Assembly (NCBI GenBank): GCA_036768485.1
Contig: JAVLUZ010000143.1
Span: 186,001-250,000, forward strand
Length of the DNA stretch: 64,000 bases
DNA from: Mermis nigrescens
Lineage: Eukaryota > Nematoda > Enoplea > Mermithida > Mermithidae
Reading direction: 5' to 3'
The position numbers and the translations under genes are program-made. Positions 12,069-22,860 of the stretch are shown here, one piece after another. The notes under the pieces were generated by a model. The model had not been told where the DNA came from and did no database searches. It worked only from the letters and a program-made list of their open reading frames with translations. Numbering within the stretch: position 1 is the stretch's first letter; each line of letters begins with the position of its first letter.

Positions 12069-14639
12069 AATGGTGTTTCTGCAAGATAAGCTCTCAATAG
12101 CTCGCATTTTTCAACCCAAATATGCAATGTATAAGCTCGTAATTGCTCACATATTTCAACCCAAATATGCAATGTCAATCGAGTAAAGTAAAACGTAAAG
12201 GAGCCGGCTGCTGCAACAGCTTCACTAAAACATCCCGATGCAAGATAAAAATCAAAAACTGGATCGCATAGCAAAAAACTCATTTATCGATTTTCCTCAC
12301 TGATATCGATTAGTGCAAAGGATTTCAGCCTTAAGCACGGGTCTGAACTTGTGCACATAATAGCTTCAACGTGCATGCCTTATAATGTTCAGATCCAGAC
12401 CCTTCCAGAGAGAGACAAAGTTTTTCTGAAAACATCGAAGTAGAACCTAAAACAGATAAAAGTCGGAGTTCTTCCAGAAAACTGCGATGATCTGCAAACA
12501 GCTAAGATAATGTATTGTTATTTTGATATACATATCCTTTTGTAGTCATTGCTGCAACTCGGAAAAACGACATTTAATGATTCTTATCCTCAGCTGACCT
12601 CTATACCATGGCGTACTATGCAAATTCTTTCATAAGACGCTAAGACGCGGAAAAGCGGTCAGGCCTTGTCCTAGATTTTTTGTTGTGGCTTAAATAGAAG
12701 GTTAGTGCAGCAGAAACATCTTTTACCTTGTTTTTGTAGGATTCTGCCCGGGGATAGCAATTATTCCAATGTGAAAACACTTTCAACAAAGAAATGTATG
12801 ATACTTTAAATCACCTTTATCTCAGAACTCGGTTAATATTTTTGGAACCATATAGGCAGGGCCGTATTTAACGGGGCCGAGGCGGCCACCCTCCCTTTAG
12901 CCGGAAAAAAATTTTGAAAGGCAAGATAGTGCATAGAAAGATGGGACAAACGGATTTCTTCGTCGCAGAATCTTCAAACTATCGGCGCTTCGCGCCGGAT
13001 AAGAAATATTTTTCAAAATTTCGGCCCAAGCGCGACCAAAAATGACACTCTTTATAGCCTTTTTTAGTGAAAAATTTTTTTTAACTTCAAATTTTAGGAA
13101 TGGATAGAGCATATCGAAAAACGTGGAAAAGTGCGGTTTTTGCGAATAATCCTGACGACTTATCTTAGATGTAGACCAATTTATGTTGATTCCTCCCCCA
13201 TGGCCGAATCCTGGATAAGGGCCTACATATCGGTACATTTTAGGTTTGGAAATTTAGTCATTATTGAGAAATAATTACATAGAATAAAATAGTCATTGCG
13301 AAACACTATGCGCTACATCTCTCATAGCCTGAACATTATTTCAAAGAGAGAGCAGAATTCTGAACTTTTTAAGTACTGCATCATTTCAGAAAAGATTTTA
13401 ACTTTAGGTGGAAAAATGCACGGGTAAAGACAAAAAAGGCTGTTTCTGGCATTCTTTATTATGCACCATATCACTCCATCGAAGTTCTGGAACCGTTCCT
13501 AATTCGAAACATCAGAATAAAAAAAGCAAGAACGTTCCACATACAAAGTATGCAAATGGTACGAATAGCAAATTATAAAAGAAATTGCTGCATGGATTAG
13601 TGTTGACAAAAGTTCGGGAAAAAAAGAACTTTCGAACTTTGTTCTGAACTAAGTTCCTACTTCTTAGAACTTAGAACTAGAGCTTGGAACTAAGTTCTTC
13701 AAAAAATAACAGTTCAAACTAAATCTTTTTTTTCAAAAAGAACTTAGTTTGAACTAAGTTCTCGTCCAAAATATGTTACCTTAAATTATGTAGATAGGAT
13801 TGGATAAGCCAGTAAGGGTAGCGAGTGCGAAGCATCTAATCTACTTAACAAAGATGGGATGGGAGGCCAAGGGTGGCGCGCTCAAGCATGCATTTCCATC
13901 CAAGGGGATGGGGCATCGGAAAGAGTCCTGAGAACTTTGGAAAACAGAACACTTTACTGTTAAATTTTAATGTTAAAATTTTGACATAATTGCCCCAATG
14001 TTGGCTTTGCTTTCAAGCTAAAAATGATAAAATCCGTCAAGTCGGTCATACATGCATTATTTTCATGTCTTTTTGTTAACAACTAAAGAACATGGAGCAA
14101 CGGCAGTCAAATATCCACCTAATTATTACTTAATAATAATTAAGATCACATTAGCCTTTTTAGGAATTATATTTGAAGCTAAACTATAACTCATTCTTCT
14201 AGTTTAAGTGAACACAACAAAGAAAATTTTTCTACTTAGTTTATTGCTTCCAAAATATTCAGAATAAGCGACAAATATAAGGATAAGTAAAAGAGTTCGA
14301 GCGACGCATCAAAATTTTTCTTAAAGCTACGTGGCAAGGTTTAAATTTACAATTTTTGGTTATTTGTCATTAAGGGCAAATAATCGACTTTGCCAATTTC
14401 CTGAAAGTCTCCAAAAGTTGATTATATTTTCGATTCTAGCGCCAGAGGCATTAAAGGGTAGAAGCTTGGTGGTATTAAACTTATTGTTAGACATTGTCTC
14501 CTCTATCCAATGATACATGACGCGTCACTGGCGAATGTAAACCTATAGACTCATGCGGGTGTAAAGTTTGACATAAAAGAATAGTTTATACCAATTAATC
14601 ATATGCTTGAAATAAATGATGTAACCAATTAGAAAAGAG
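12069..14639. other. Gene-free DNA with repeat debris
   Basis: A local tandem duplication containing tttcaacccaaatatgcaatg twice lies at about 12095-12180. A decayed repeat beginning gcagggccgtatttaacgg near 12857 carries the perfect GC hairpin GGCGCTTCGCGCC at 12984-12996. A cluster of GAACTTAGTTC-like palindromes runs from about 13610 to 13765. No exon is recognised. Confidence 0.45.
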
Positions 14640-15012
14640 GCGAAGCTGCTGGACTCAGCTAGAAAGTGCGGCCGCAGGCCGCACTTTCCTATAAACGTAT
14701 ATCAGGAGAATTTAAAACAAATTCCGAGGCTGAAATTGATTAAAAGCGTGCTCTCATTTTTGTGAATTTTTTAAAGTTTTATGCTTTAACCTCAAGAGAA
14801 TTAAGGCGTGGGGTCACAGGGTGACCCCATCATATGGCGCAAAGCGCACAACCCAGCAGATATGTAGGCTAAAATTGGTATAACAGCGTGTTTTCTCATT
14901 TTTGTTGATTCTTCTAATTTTCTTAATTTAAATATTAAGAGAATAACGGCATGGGGTCACAAAGTGACCCCATCGTTGGCGCGAAGCGCACAATCCAGCG
15001 CGTACGCGCTGG
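14640..15012 (+). repeat. Cluster of short perfect hairpins in tandem modules
   Basis: Three modules sharing a gcgtg(t/c)tytcatttttgt-like stretch each carry a different stem-loop. 14662-14688 is a 12-bp stem (GAAAGTGCGGCC) with loop GCA. 14809-14829 is a 9-bp stem (TGGGGTCAC) with loop AGG. 14951-14973 is a 10-bp stem (ATGGGGTCAC) with loop AAA. The last two are followed by the GGCGCRAAGCGCA hairpin, and the block ends in an 18-bp palindrome CCAGCGCGTACGCGCTGG (14995-15012). Confidence 0.75.
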
Positions 15013-15016
15013 TTAA

Positions 15017-15808
15017 TTGCGAAAAAATAAGATACGGAAAAGTGAAACGATGGGTAAAATCTGGAAACATAAACGTTCGAAGTCCCAGAAGCAGGTTCCA
15101 CAAGTAGGGTCCGTCAGGGTTAACACCCCAACCCCGTTTTCAGCTAATTTCCTCCGAATGAAGGGTAGTTTTAGGACTGGAAACGGAGTCTCCATAATTT
15201 GCAGGTCATGTACGCTACATCCCATTTCCGTCGGGGCTTACTCCATCTTGTGGGAGTGAATGAATTTGAGCGAGAAGTCAAAACTTTGGAGCTTTTGACT
15301 TTAAAAAATGCGCAACAGATGACACCAGAAAAAACATACAAGGATTGATTGCGAAAAAGTAAAATCTGAAATGGAAACGATGGGCAAACTCTGCAAACAT
15401 AAACGTTTGAAGTGTTAGAGCCAGGTTCCACATTTAGGGTCCGTCAAGGTTTACACTCCAAGCCCGTTTTCGGGAAATTTCCTATCAATATGGGAAGTTT
15501 AAGGGTCCGTAAACGAGGTCCCTATAATTTACATGTTATGCACGCTAAATCCCATTTCCGTCGGGGGTTACTCCATCCTATGGGAGTAAATGCATTCGAG
15601 TGACGCGCCCAAATTTTAGAGCTTTGACTTTTGAAAAAATGCGCAACAGTTAACACTAGAAAAGATCTAGAAAGATTAATTAGGAAGAAGTAAAATCCTG
15701 AAACAGAAACAATGGGTAAAATCTGGAAACAAAAAACAAAAACGTTTTGAAGTCCCAGAACCCAGGTTCCACAAATAGTGTCGTCAGGGTTACACCCCAA
15801 ACCCGTTT
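15017..15808 (+). repeat. 330-332 bp tandem repeat, about 2.4 copies
   Basis: The motif aaacratgggtaaaatctgg recurs at 15045, 15375 and 15707. Each unit also contains ccaggttccac, a tccgtcagggtt-type block, and, in the two full copies, catcccatttccgtcggg and gggagtraatg. The third copy breaks off shortly before the foldback element at 15817. The ORFs running across the array are spurious. Confidence 0.85.
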
Positions 15809-16078
15809 GGGTCTACGACGTTTTGGCGCCACCGTTTTGGCGCCAGCAACTCTTATAAATTATCCTAATTAAATCAATTGTGGAGCAATTTTAAAATAAA
15901 TTAAATATTCAGAAAGCAGGTTCTACAAGCTACAAAATAGCATATTGTTCTTTTCGATTTGATGAGTATCCATTTGTGTACAACTGAAAAAACTGTAGAA
16001 AATCCAGTGTGTTTTTAGATGTATTCAATTATCTCACTAAATTCAAAGATATTCTAAAAGTAATTTTTACCCGTGTGC

Positions 16079-16575
16079 GGAAAATTGCTCGCCAACAATT
16101 GCTCGACGAACAATTGCTCGCTCAACAATTGCTCGCCCAGCAATTGCTCGCCCAGCAATTGCTCGCCCAGCAATTGCTCGCCCAGCAATTGCTCGCCCAG
16201 CAATTGCTCGCCCAGCAATTGCTCGCCCAGCAATTGCTCGCCCAGCAATTGCTCGCCCAGCAATTGCTCGCCCAACAATTGCTCGCCCAGCAATTGCTCG
16301 CCCAGCAATTGCTCGCCCAGCAATTGCTCGCCCAACAATTGCTCGCCCAGAAATTGCTCGCCTAGCAATTGCTCGCCCAGCTATTGCTCGCCCAGCAATT
16401 GCTCGCCCAGCAATTGCTCGCCCAACAATTGCTCGCTCAGCAATTGCTCGCCAACTATTGTTCGCCAACTATTGTTCGCCAACAATTGCTCACCTAGAAA
16501 TTGCTCGCTAAATGATTGCTCGACGAACAATTGCTCGCTTAACAATTGCTCGCCAATCACCAACATTTGCTAGCC
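16079..16575 (+). repeat. 15-bp satellite array, left arm (about 31 units)
   Basis: Near-perfect head-to-tail copies of CAATTGCTCGCCCAG, each containing the palindrome CAATTG. Because 15 is a multiple of three, all frames stay open and give meaningless repeats such as QQLLA or SPSNC. Units diverge towards the inner edge. Confidence 0.95.
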
Positions 16576-17365
16576 GAGCGATTACTTGCTGAGCGATTGC
16601 TCGCCAGTGAATTGATCACATGGGAATCGCTCCCTAAGCATTGTTGCTTCTCATTTCTTCGAATCAGCAATTGTCATTCTGTATTGGAATCATATACGCT
16701 ATAAAGATGAAACTGCGTTCCTTCCAAAAATCGACCGTTCCCGGATCTTGTAATGATCCGGTCTGAACAAAATTGTGTAATTCAGTACAATTTAGTTCTG
16801 CGTGATCGGTAAAATTTCCGACTTGAATTACTTTGCTCCAATCATCAGCTTGTAACTGATCGAACGAATTAGAAAAACTTAAAAATGCATTTCTCGACTA
16901 ATCACAGATGATTGGCGAGCAATCGCCTGGAAGTGGCGAGCACCTGTCGACTTTATTGAGTGCATTAAAACTGAAAATTAAGATTGAACGAATTAAAAAT
17001 CATTTTAGTACCTACACTAAAAATGAATACTTTCAAACTGAAACTACTGCTTCTTCTCTCTTTCCTACCAAAAACGAAACAATCTGTACATAGATAAATG
17101 TATGAGCGCTAATGTATGCAACATCACAGCAAAACTGAATTGTACTTAATTATACCATTTAGTTCAGACCAGATGATTACAAGATCCGGGGCGGTCGATT
17201 TTTGGATTTAACGCACCTTCCATTTTTATAGCGTGATTCCGATATAGAATGACAATTGCTGATTTAAATAAATGAGAAGCAACAATGCCCATGGAGCGGT
17301 TCCCAAGTGATCAATTTACTGGCGAGCAATTGATCAGCAAGTAATCGTATGGCTATAATTGTTGG

Positions 17366-17660
17366 TGGTAGGCGAGTAATTGCTGGGCGAGCAATTGCTG
17401 AGCGAACAATTGCTGGCCGAGCAATTGCTGGGCGAGCAGTTGCTGGGTGAGCAATTGCTGAACGAGCACATTGCTGGGCGAGCAATTACTGGGCGAGCAA
17501 TTGCTGGGCGAGCAATTGCTGGGCGAGCAATTGCTGGGCGAGCAATTGCAGGGCGAGCAATTGCTGGGCGAGCAATTGCTGGGGCGAGCAATTGCTAGGC
17601 GAGCAATTGTTGGCGAGCAATTGCTCTCGAGCAATTGTTGGCGAGCAATTTTCCGGTAAT
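17366..17660 (-). repeat. 15-bp satellite array, right arm (about 19 units)
   Basis: The same unit in reverse orientation, CTGGGCGAGCAATTG, ending with gttggcgagcaattttccgg, the mirror of the left array's outer edge (cggaaaattgctcgccaac). It is shorter than the left array, so the arms have changed length independently. Confidence 0.95.
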
Positions 17661-17910
17661 CATTTTTACCATCACGCAGAGAATTGAATGTGCCTTCAGA
17701 ATCTGTATTATACTTTAATCATAAATGAAATGTAAATAATAAATAATATTACAAGGAGTGTGGCACCAAAACGGCGGCGCCAAAACGTCCCATTCCGGTC
17801 ATGAGTTTATAACCTACCATAATCGAAGTAACGTGGCTTTCATCGCTTGCGGAACGGGGGAATTGAAGAATTAAATTAAGAACTAACTAAATTTCTAGAA
17901 AGTTTCAACT

Positions 17911-18076
17911 TATAGTCTGTTTCACATAACTTCGTGCAGAATTTTAAGAATTTTTATCGACAGTAAGCCGAGGATAACAATAGTTATATATCAAATCAAT
18001 GCTAAATCGCAATCTGTCACTTATTGTCGGAGATGGTTATAAAATTTATGACCGAACTTTTGTGAAACAGACTATA
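17911..18076 (+). mobile_element. Family G MITE, complete, 166 bp
   Basis: TIR TATAGTCTGTTTCACATAA at the left and TTTTGTGAAACAGACTATA at the right. The interior has a second inverted pair, cgacagtaagccga / gtcacttattgtcgg. It has no coding capacity. Related copies are at 11955, 29974, 30397/33187 and 60661. Confidence 0.9.
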
Positions 18077-18118
18077 GCTCTATCTTAGTTATTAGTTAAC
18101 TATTGCCAACTATACACT

Positions 18119-18779
18119 GAACTAGCAAAGAAAAATGCTCCGATGGAACAAAAAAGGTAAATATACTTGAATTTCTTTATTGTTAAGGATGTTAAAGAAG
18201 GGGACTAGGGAAAATTTCCCTATATGCGCAGAAGCCATAGGAATGTGCTAAACAGTTAGACTTCCCCTAAACAACGCAAAAATCAAAGTATATTCTGCGG
18301 CCTGTAAAAAATGAGGGTGTAGTCACAAAACGTTCTCAAATGTTTCGCAAAAAGAGCATTGAAGACACTTCCATGACTATTAAATAATCAGTATATTATT
18401 TATTTAATGAAATCTTGACCGTCCACAATGCTCTAACGTAAAAGATAATAGTGTAAACTTTACACCTACATGGCCAACTCAATAGTTTGCATGAAAAACC
18501 ACAAAAAATTTCTTTAATTTTTTCCAATATAAAACAATCAAAATACTCGCCATCGTAATCGAAATTACTACGGAAAATCTGCAGAAACGCGCATAGGCCA
18601 CAGAATATACTTCGATTTTTGCGTTGTTTAGGGGAAGTCTAACTGTTTAGCACATTCCCATGGCTTCTGCGCATATAGGGAAACTTTCCCGAGTCCCCTC
18701 CTTTTACATCCTTAACAATGAAGAAATTCAAGTATATTTACCTTTTTTGTTCCATCGGAGCATTTTTCTATGCTAGTTC
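18119..18779. mobile_element. 661-bp TIR element with arms of about 185 bp
   Basis: The left arm (gaactagcaaagaaaaatgc, through ggactagggaaaatttcc and gtctaactgtttag on the opposite strand, to gtatattctgcggcc) is repeated inverted from about 18595 to 18779. Identity is high over about 185 bp. The centre has no reading frame. No clear flanking duplication is visible. Type unassigned. Confidence 0.85.
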
Positions 18780-18829
18780 CCTTCTTAGGCCATATTTCCA
18801 TAGGTGGGCAGCGCCGAAATTCTGGGAGT

Positions 18830-20150
18830 GCAAGTAGCTGAAGAAAGTTTTTTTCGTATCGAACCCTTTACACTAAAATGATCACAGATCAAGAAATATC
18901 GCATTAAAAGAGAAAAAAATCTGCCTTTTGAGATATTGTAGCCCTCTACATTATAAAACCAATTGGACTGTACAGAAACCAAAATTGAGTTAGTATAAGC
19001 TTTAGGGCACGCTAACAGTAAAAAACCCGTATACTTTACACTTTTGTGCAAGAACCATTGAGTGTAAAGAAATTTTAAGTTCAGATTCGTAATCTACAGC
19101 TCAGGGGCAACATTTGAAAAACTTGGCCCTCCGCAAATTCTTTGACACCCAATGCTCTGGGCGGAAAAGTGCTTCTCAGTGCAAACTTTACACTTGTTCT
19201 TATAACGCAATATTGGGTGTATAGAAATAAAATAAACTAGGATCTGTAACGCTAAGGTCAGGGCACATTTTAAGCATAATTAGCATGTTCCGCCTACTTA
19301 GCGGAGTAGCTGAAGAAATTTCGTTTTTCGTCTCGAACCCTTTACACTTAAACGATCACAGATCAAGAAATATTGCGTTAAAAGAGACAAAATTCATGTT
19401 TTGAGATATTGTAACTCTCTACATTTTAAAAACCAATTGGACTGCACAGAAACCAAAATTGAGATAGATAAGCTTTAGAACACACCAAGAGTAAAAAACC
19501 CGTATACTGTACACTTTGGTGCAACAACCATTGAGTGTAAAGAAATTTTGATGTTACATTCGTAATCTACAACTCAGGGGCAACATTCTTAAAAATGAAA
19601 TTGGCCCTCCGCAAATTGTTTGATACCCAATGCTCTGGGCGGAAAAGTGCTTCTCAGTGTAAACTTTACACTTGTGCTAATAACGCAATATTAGGTGTAT
19701 AGAAAAAATAATAAACTAGGATCTGTAACGCTAAGGTCAGGGCACATTTTAAGCATAATTAGCATGTTCCGCCTACTTAGCGGAGTAGCTGTAGAAATTT
19801 CGTTTTTCATCTCGAACCCTTTACACTTGAACGATCACGGATCAAGAAATATTGCGTCAAAAGAGAATTAAAAAATTGGCCCTTGAGATATTGTAAACCT
19901 CTACATTATAAAATCAATTGGACTGCACAGAAACCAAAATTGAGTTAGATAAGCTGAAAACACGCAAAGAGTAAAAAACCCGTATACTTTACAGTTTTGC
20001 GCAACAACCATTGAGTGTAAAGAAATTTTAAGGTCAGATTCGCACTCTACAGCTCGGGGGCAACATTTTAAAAAAAGAGCCCTCCGCAAATTATTCGATT
20101 TTTCGGTTTACACTTTACACACTCATTGCTAACTCGGTATTGAGTGCAAA
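18830..20150 (+). repeat. 474-479 bp tandem repeat, about 2.7 copies
   Basis: Landmark gatcaagaaatatygc recurs at 18887, 19361 and 19840. tgctctgggcggaaaagtg recurs near 19153 and 19632. Each unit is studded with TTTACACT/AGTGTAAA motifs. Just before the first unit (near 18795) sits a fragment of the family A left end (cataggtgggcagcgccg). Confidence 0.85.
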
Positions 20151-20845
20151 CAAAAAATGAAAAAATGGTACATCGAGTTTTTTAATTATCTATCGTTTAA
20201 AAAAAACCGCAGCTCCCAGGTGTGAGCCGTTGTTGCTGTGAGGGGGTACACAAAATTCGCACTCGCTAAGAAAAAATGTGGCCAAGTATTATTATCGGTA
20301 GCGCTATACCTTTGATGAACACCATAAAACAACTGGCGCATACTGTTCATTTCGACGGTCTAAAAAAAGGAATATGTAGGTATTCAATAAGTCGATGATG
20401 CCGTTCCGTTTCGTGATGGGCTAACATCGACGCAAAGGCACAATTAATAGGCGAAAATACAAATAATTTAGGGCACGCAATCTGACAGCGCATATGATGG
20501 CGCAAAACGCATGATTTCTATCCTACCTGCCTGGAACGCAGCATTTCTGCCTCAGGGCTGAACGAATCGCTTTCATGCATATGTTTTTTTGAGCGTGAGA
20601 AAAATTGGAAAACAGCTTGTCAACAGTCTGCATGCACACAAAATGGCGGTCTAAATTTACTCTCATCTTTTAAGCAAAAATCTGGAGAGATTGAGCAGGA
20701 AATTGATTAGCATACGACAAAATGTCTGCCTCGACTGTTTGTATCGAAAAAAGACTGGTATTTTGCGTAACCGTAGACATCCTGGAGCACATTTGTGCGT
20801 CGCACATTGAATGCTTTCAACACCGTTACATACAATAGCCGCAGG

Positions 20846-21052
20846 CATAGGTGGGCGGCACCAAAGTTTTGGGGGTGCAAGATTTTTTCAAAGGTAAAAA
20901 ATGGCCTTAAAAATGGTGGTATGACGAAAAAACACCATTTTTCAATGTTTCTCATCAAGCACTATCCATTGGCGTCAAAAAATTGCGAAAAAAATTTAAA
21001 AAATTGTTTCTCAAGGTAGGGGTGCATACCCCAACCCCCACGCCCAGGTATG
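20846..21052 (+). mobile_element. Family A MITE, TSD GCCGCAGG/GCCGCAGA
   Basis: It starts CATAGGTGGGCGGC and ends CACGCCCAGGTATG. The flanks match at seven of eight positions. The internal signature ttctcatcaagcactatcca is present. Confidence 0.85.
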
Positions 21053-21846
21053 GCCGCAGAGCAGCTTTGAAACCTCACGAAAATCAAGATTTCGAATTAA
21101 ATATTTCTCCAAAAAATATTTTGATTTTAATTTTTGCACAAACGACAATGCTTCATGTTTGTGCGCACGTCAAAGAAATACTATCCGAAGTTGAAAATTC
21201 TGAAAATGGAAATTGATTTGCATTTTAGACGAATGAGTAGACAATCCAGCAAGTCCTCGAACAGATGCTGTTCTGAATTATTAAAGATGCTAAAAAATAC
21301 AAGCATGAACGAAAGTGAACAAGCTTTAGTCTTCATACCGCTCCTTTAAGTTTGTGCTGCCGTGAAATAGAAGTTATGGACAAAAGTTTGAAATCCTTTT
21401 ATAAATTTGTCAATAATCGGTGAATTAATCCTCGCTCTTTTCCACCTTTTCTTCATGACCACAAAATCGTTGTTGATCCTTAAGAAAAGGTAAATTTGTT
21501 TAATAACTACTTTTCTTCTGTTTTTTCTATTGATAATAATCATCTTCCTTGACTGTTTTGCATTACACACCATTCATTTTGACGCTTGGAATGTGCAACT
21601 GATTTTAAATCAGATAAAAGGTTCTTTTTTATTGGTCCCGACGTACTCTGTCATTTTTTCTTGAAAAAACTTTCGAATTATCTTGCTGAGCCTTTAGCAA
21701 GTATCTTGAATGATTCTTTTATAACAAGCACTATCCCAAATTTATGGGAATCGGCTTATGTACATAACTCCTGTCATTAAAAAAGGAGACGCAGCCTAAG
21801 TGAGAAATTACAGATCGAATTCTATTTGCTGCTCACCAAGTAAAAT

Positions 21847-22476
21847 GGCCCAACCCGTAAATCCTACTAATGAAAAAGATAGGGAGAAAGAAATAGCATG
21901 ATAAACATAGGTAGGTAACCACACACGGAGCCTGGGAGAAACGGCGAAACCATGATAAGCATAGGTAACCACACCCGGAGCCTGGGAGAAACGGGAGAAA
22001 CGGCGAAACCATGATAAGCATAGGTAACCACACCCGGAGCCTGGGAGTAACGGGAGAAACGGCGGAACCTTGATAAGCATAGCCTGGGAGAAACGGGAGA
22101 AACGGCGAAACCATGATAAGCATAGGTAACCACACCGGGAGCCTGGGAGAAACGGGAGAAACGGCGGAACCATGATAAGTATAGGTAACCAGACCGGGAG
22201 CCTGGGAGAAACGGGAGAAAGGGCAAAACCATGATAAGTATAGGTAACTACACCCGGAGACTGGGAGAAACGGGAGAAACGGCGAAACCATGATAAGCAT
22301 AGATAACCACACCCGAAGAAACGTTTCTCCCGGGATAAACGTTTCTCCCACCGAGGAAAATTTTGATGGGAGAAACGCTTCTCCCGGGAGAAACGTTCCT
22401 CCCTCCGGGGGAAATTTTGATGGGAGAAACGTTTCTCCCACCGGAGGAAACACTAGTAGGAATAACGGGTTGGCCC
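21847..22476. mobile_element. TIR element carrying a 59-bp minisatellite, TSD AGTAAAAT
   Basis: The ends GGCCCAACCCGT and ACGGGTTGGCCC are near-perfect inverted repeats, and AGTAAAAT flanks both sides (21839-21846 and 22477-22484). The interior from about 21920 to 22320 is about six to seven copies of a 59-bp unit built around cctgggagaaacgggagaaa. Then follows a palindromic gggagaaacgtttctccc block. The long minus-strand ORF over this part is an artefact of the repeat. The 8-bp duplication suggests hAT-type transposition. Confidence 0.85.
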
Positions 22477-22591
22477 AGTAAAATCAAGGCGAAATTGATT
22501 AATTCAAAAATTATCGATTTTCTCACTACAAACAGACTCTTATCTTCTTCTCAGTTTGGTTTTCTAAAATATTAGTCTTGTAAATTACAAC

Positions 22592-22860
22592 CATAGGTGG
22601 GCAGCACCGAAATTCTGGGAAGGGGTGAAAAAATTTCTGTGGGTTGAAAAAATTTTCAAAGTTAAAAAAATGGTCTTAAAAGTGGTTGTATGACGAAAAA
22701 ACACAATTTTTCGACGTTTCTCATTGAGCACTATCCAATGGCATCAAAAAAATTGCTAACAAAGCAAAAAAAATTTTCTGAGGGGGTATTTTGATTTCTG
22801 GGGGGTATTTCAACTTCTGGGGGTGCATACCCCCCAAACCCCCCCGCACGCCCATGTGTG
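22592..22860 (+). mobile_element. Family A MITE in the LINE, TSD ATTACAAC
   Basis: It starts CATAGGTGGGCAGC and ends ACGCCCATGTGTG, with a perfect 8-bp duplication ATTACAAC (22584-22591 and 22861-22868). It has interrupted the LINE between the SSSQFGF and SADIAYIDFSK segments. Confidence 0.9.

Larger units (their letters stand above)
15817..17789. mobile_element. Foldback-type element with satellite-bearing inverted arms
   Basis: The outer ends are inverted copies of a doubled motif: left GACGTTTTGGCGCC then ACCGTTTTGGCGCC, right the reverse complement with two changes (ggcaccaaaacgg then cggcgccaaaacgtc). Inside, each arm holds an array of 15-bp units in opposite orientation, then an inner inverted block (gatcacatgggaatcg, gaccgttcccggatcttgtaatg and its complement near 17186-17206). 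A unique centre of roughly 300 bp (about 16830-17150) separates the arms. Long TIRs built of tandem repeats are typical of foldback elements such as Drosophila FB; the link to that family is inference. I see no transposase and no obvious target duplication. Confidence 0.85.

Noticed and set aside
15017..15800. Overlapping ORFs of 60-92 codons as a gene family
   Set aside because: They recur because the DNA is a 330-bp tandem repeat; frames differ between units and are not conserved.
16009..17659. Repetitive ORFs (QQLLA, SPSNC, GRAIA, GEQLL)
   Set aside because: A 15-bp satellite stays open in every frame. No start context, no unique sequence, and the same array is open on both strands.
16079..17660. 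Possible CRISPR array
   Set aside because: The 15-bp units are contiguous with no spacers, and the setting is eukaryotic.
21808..22526. 206-codon minus-strand ORF and its neighbours
   Set aside because: Translated 59-bp minisatellite inside a mobile element.
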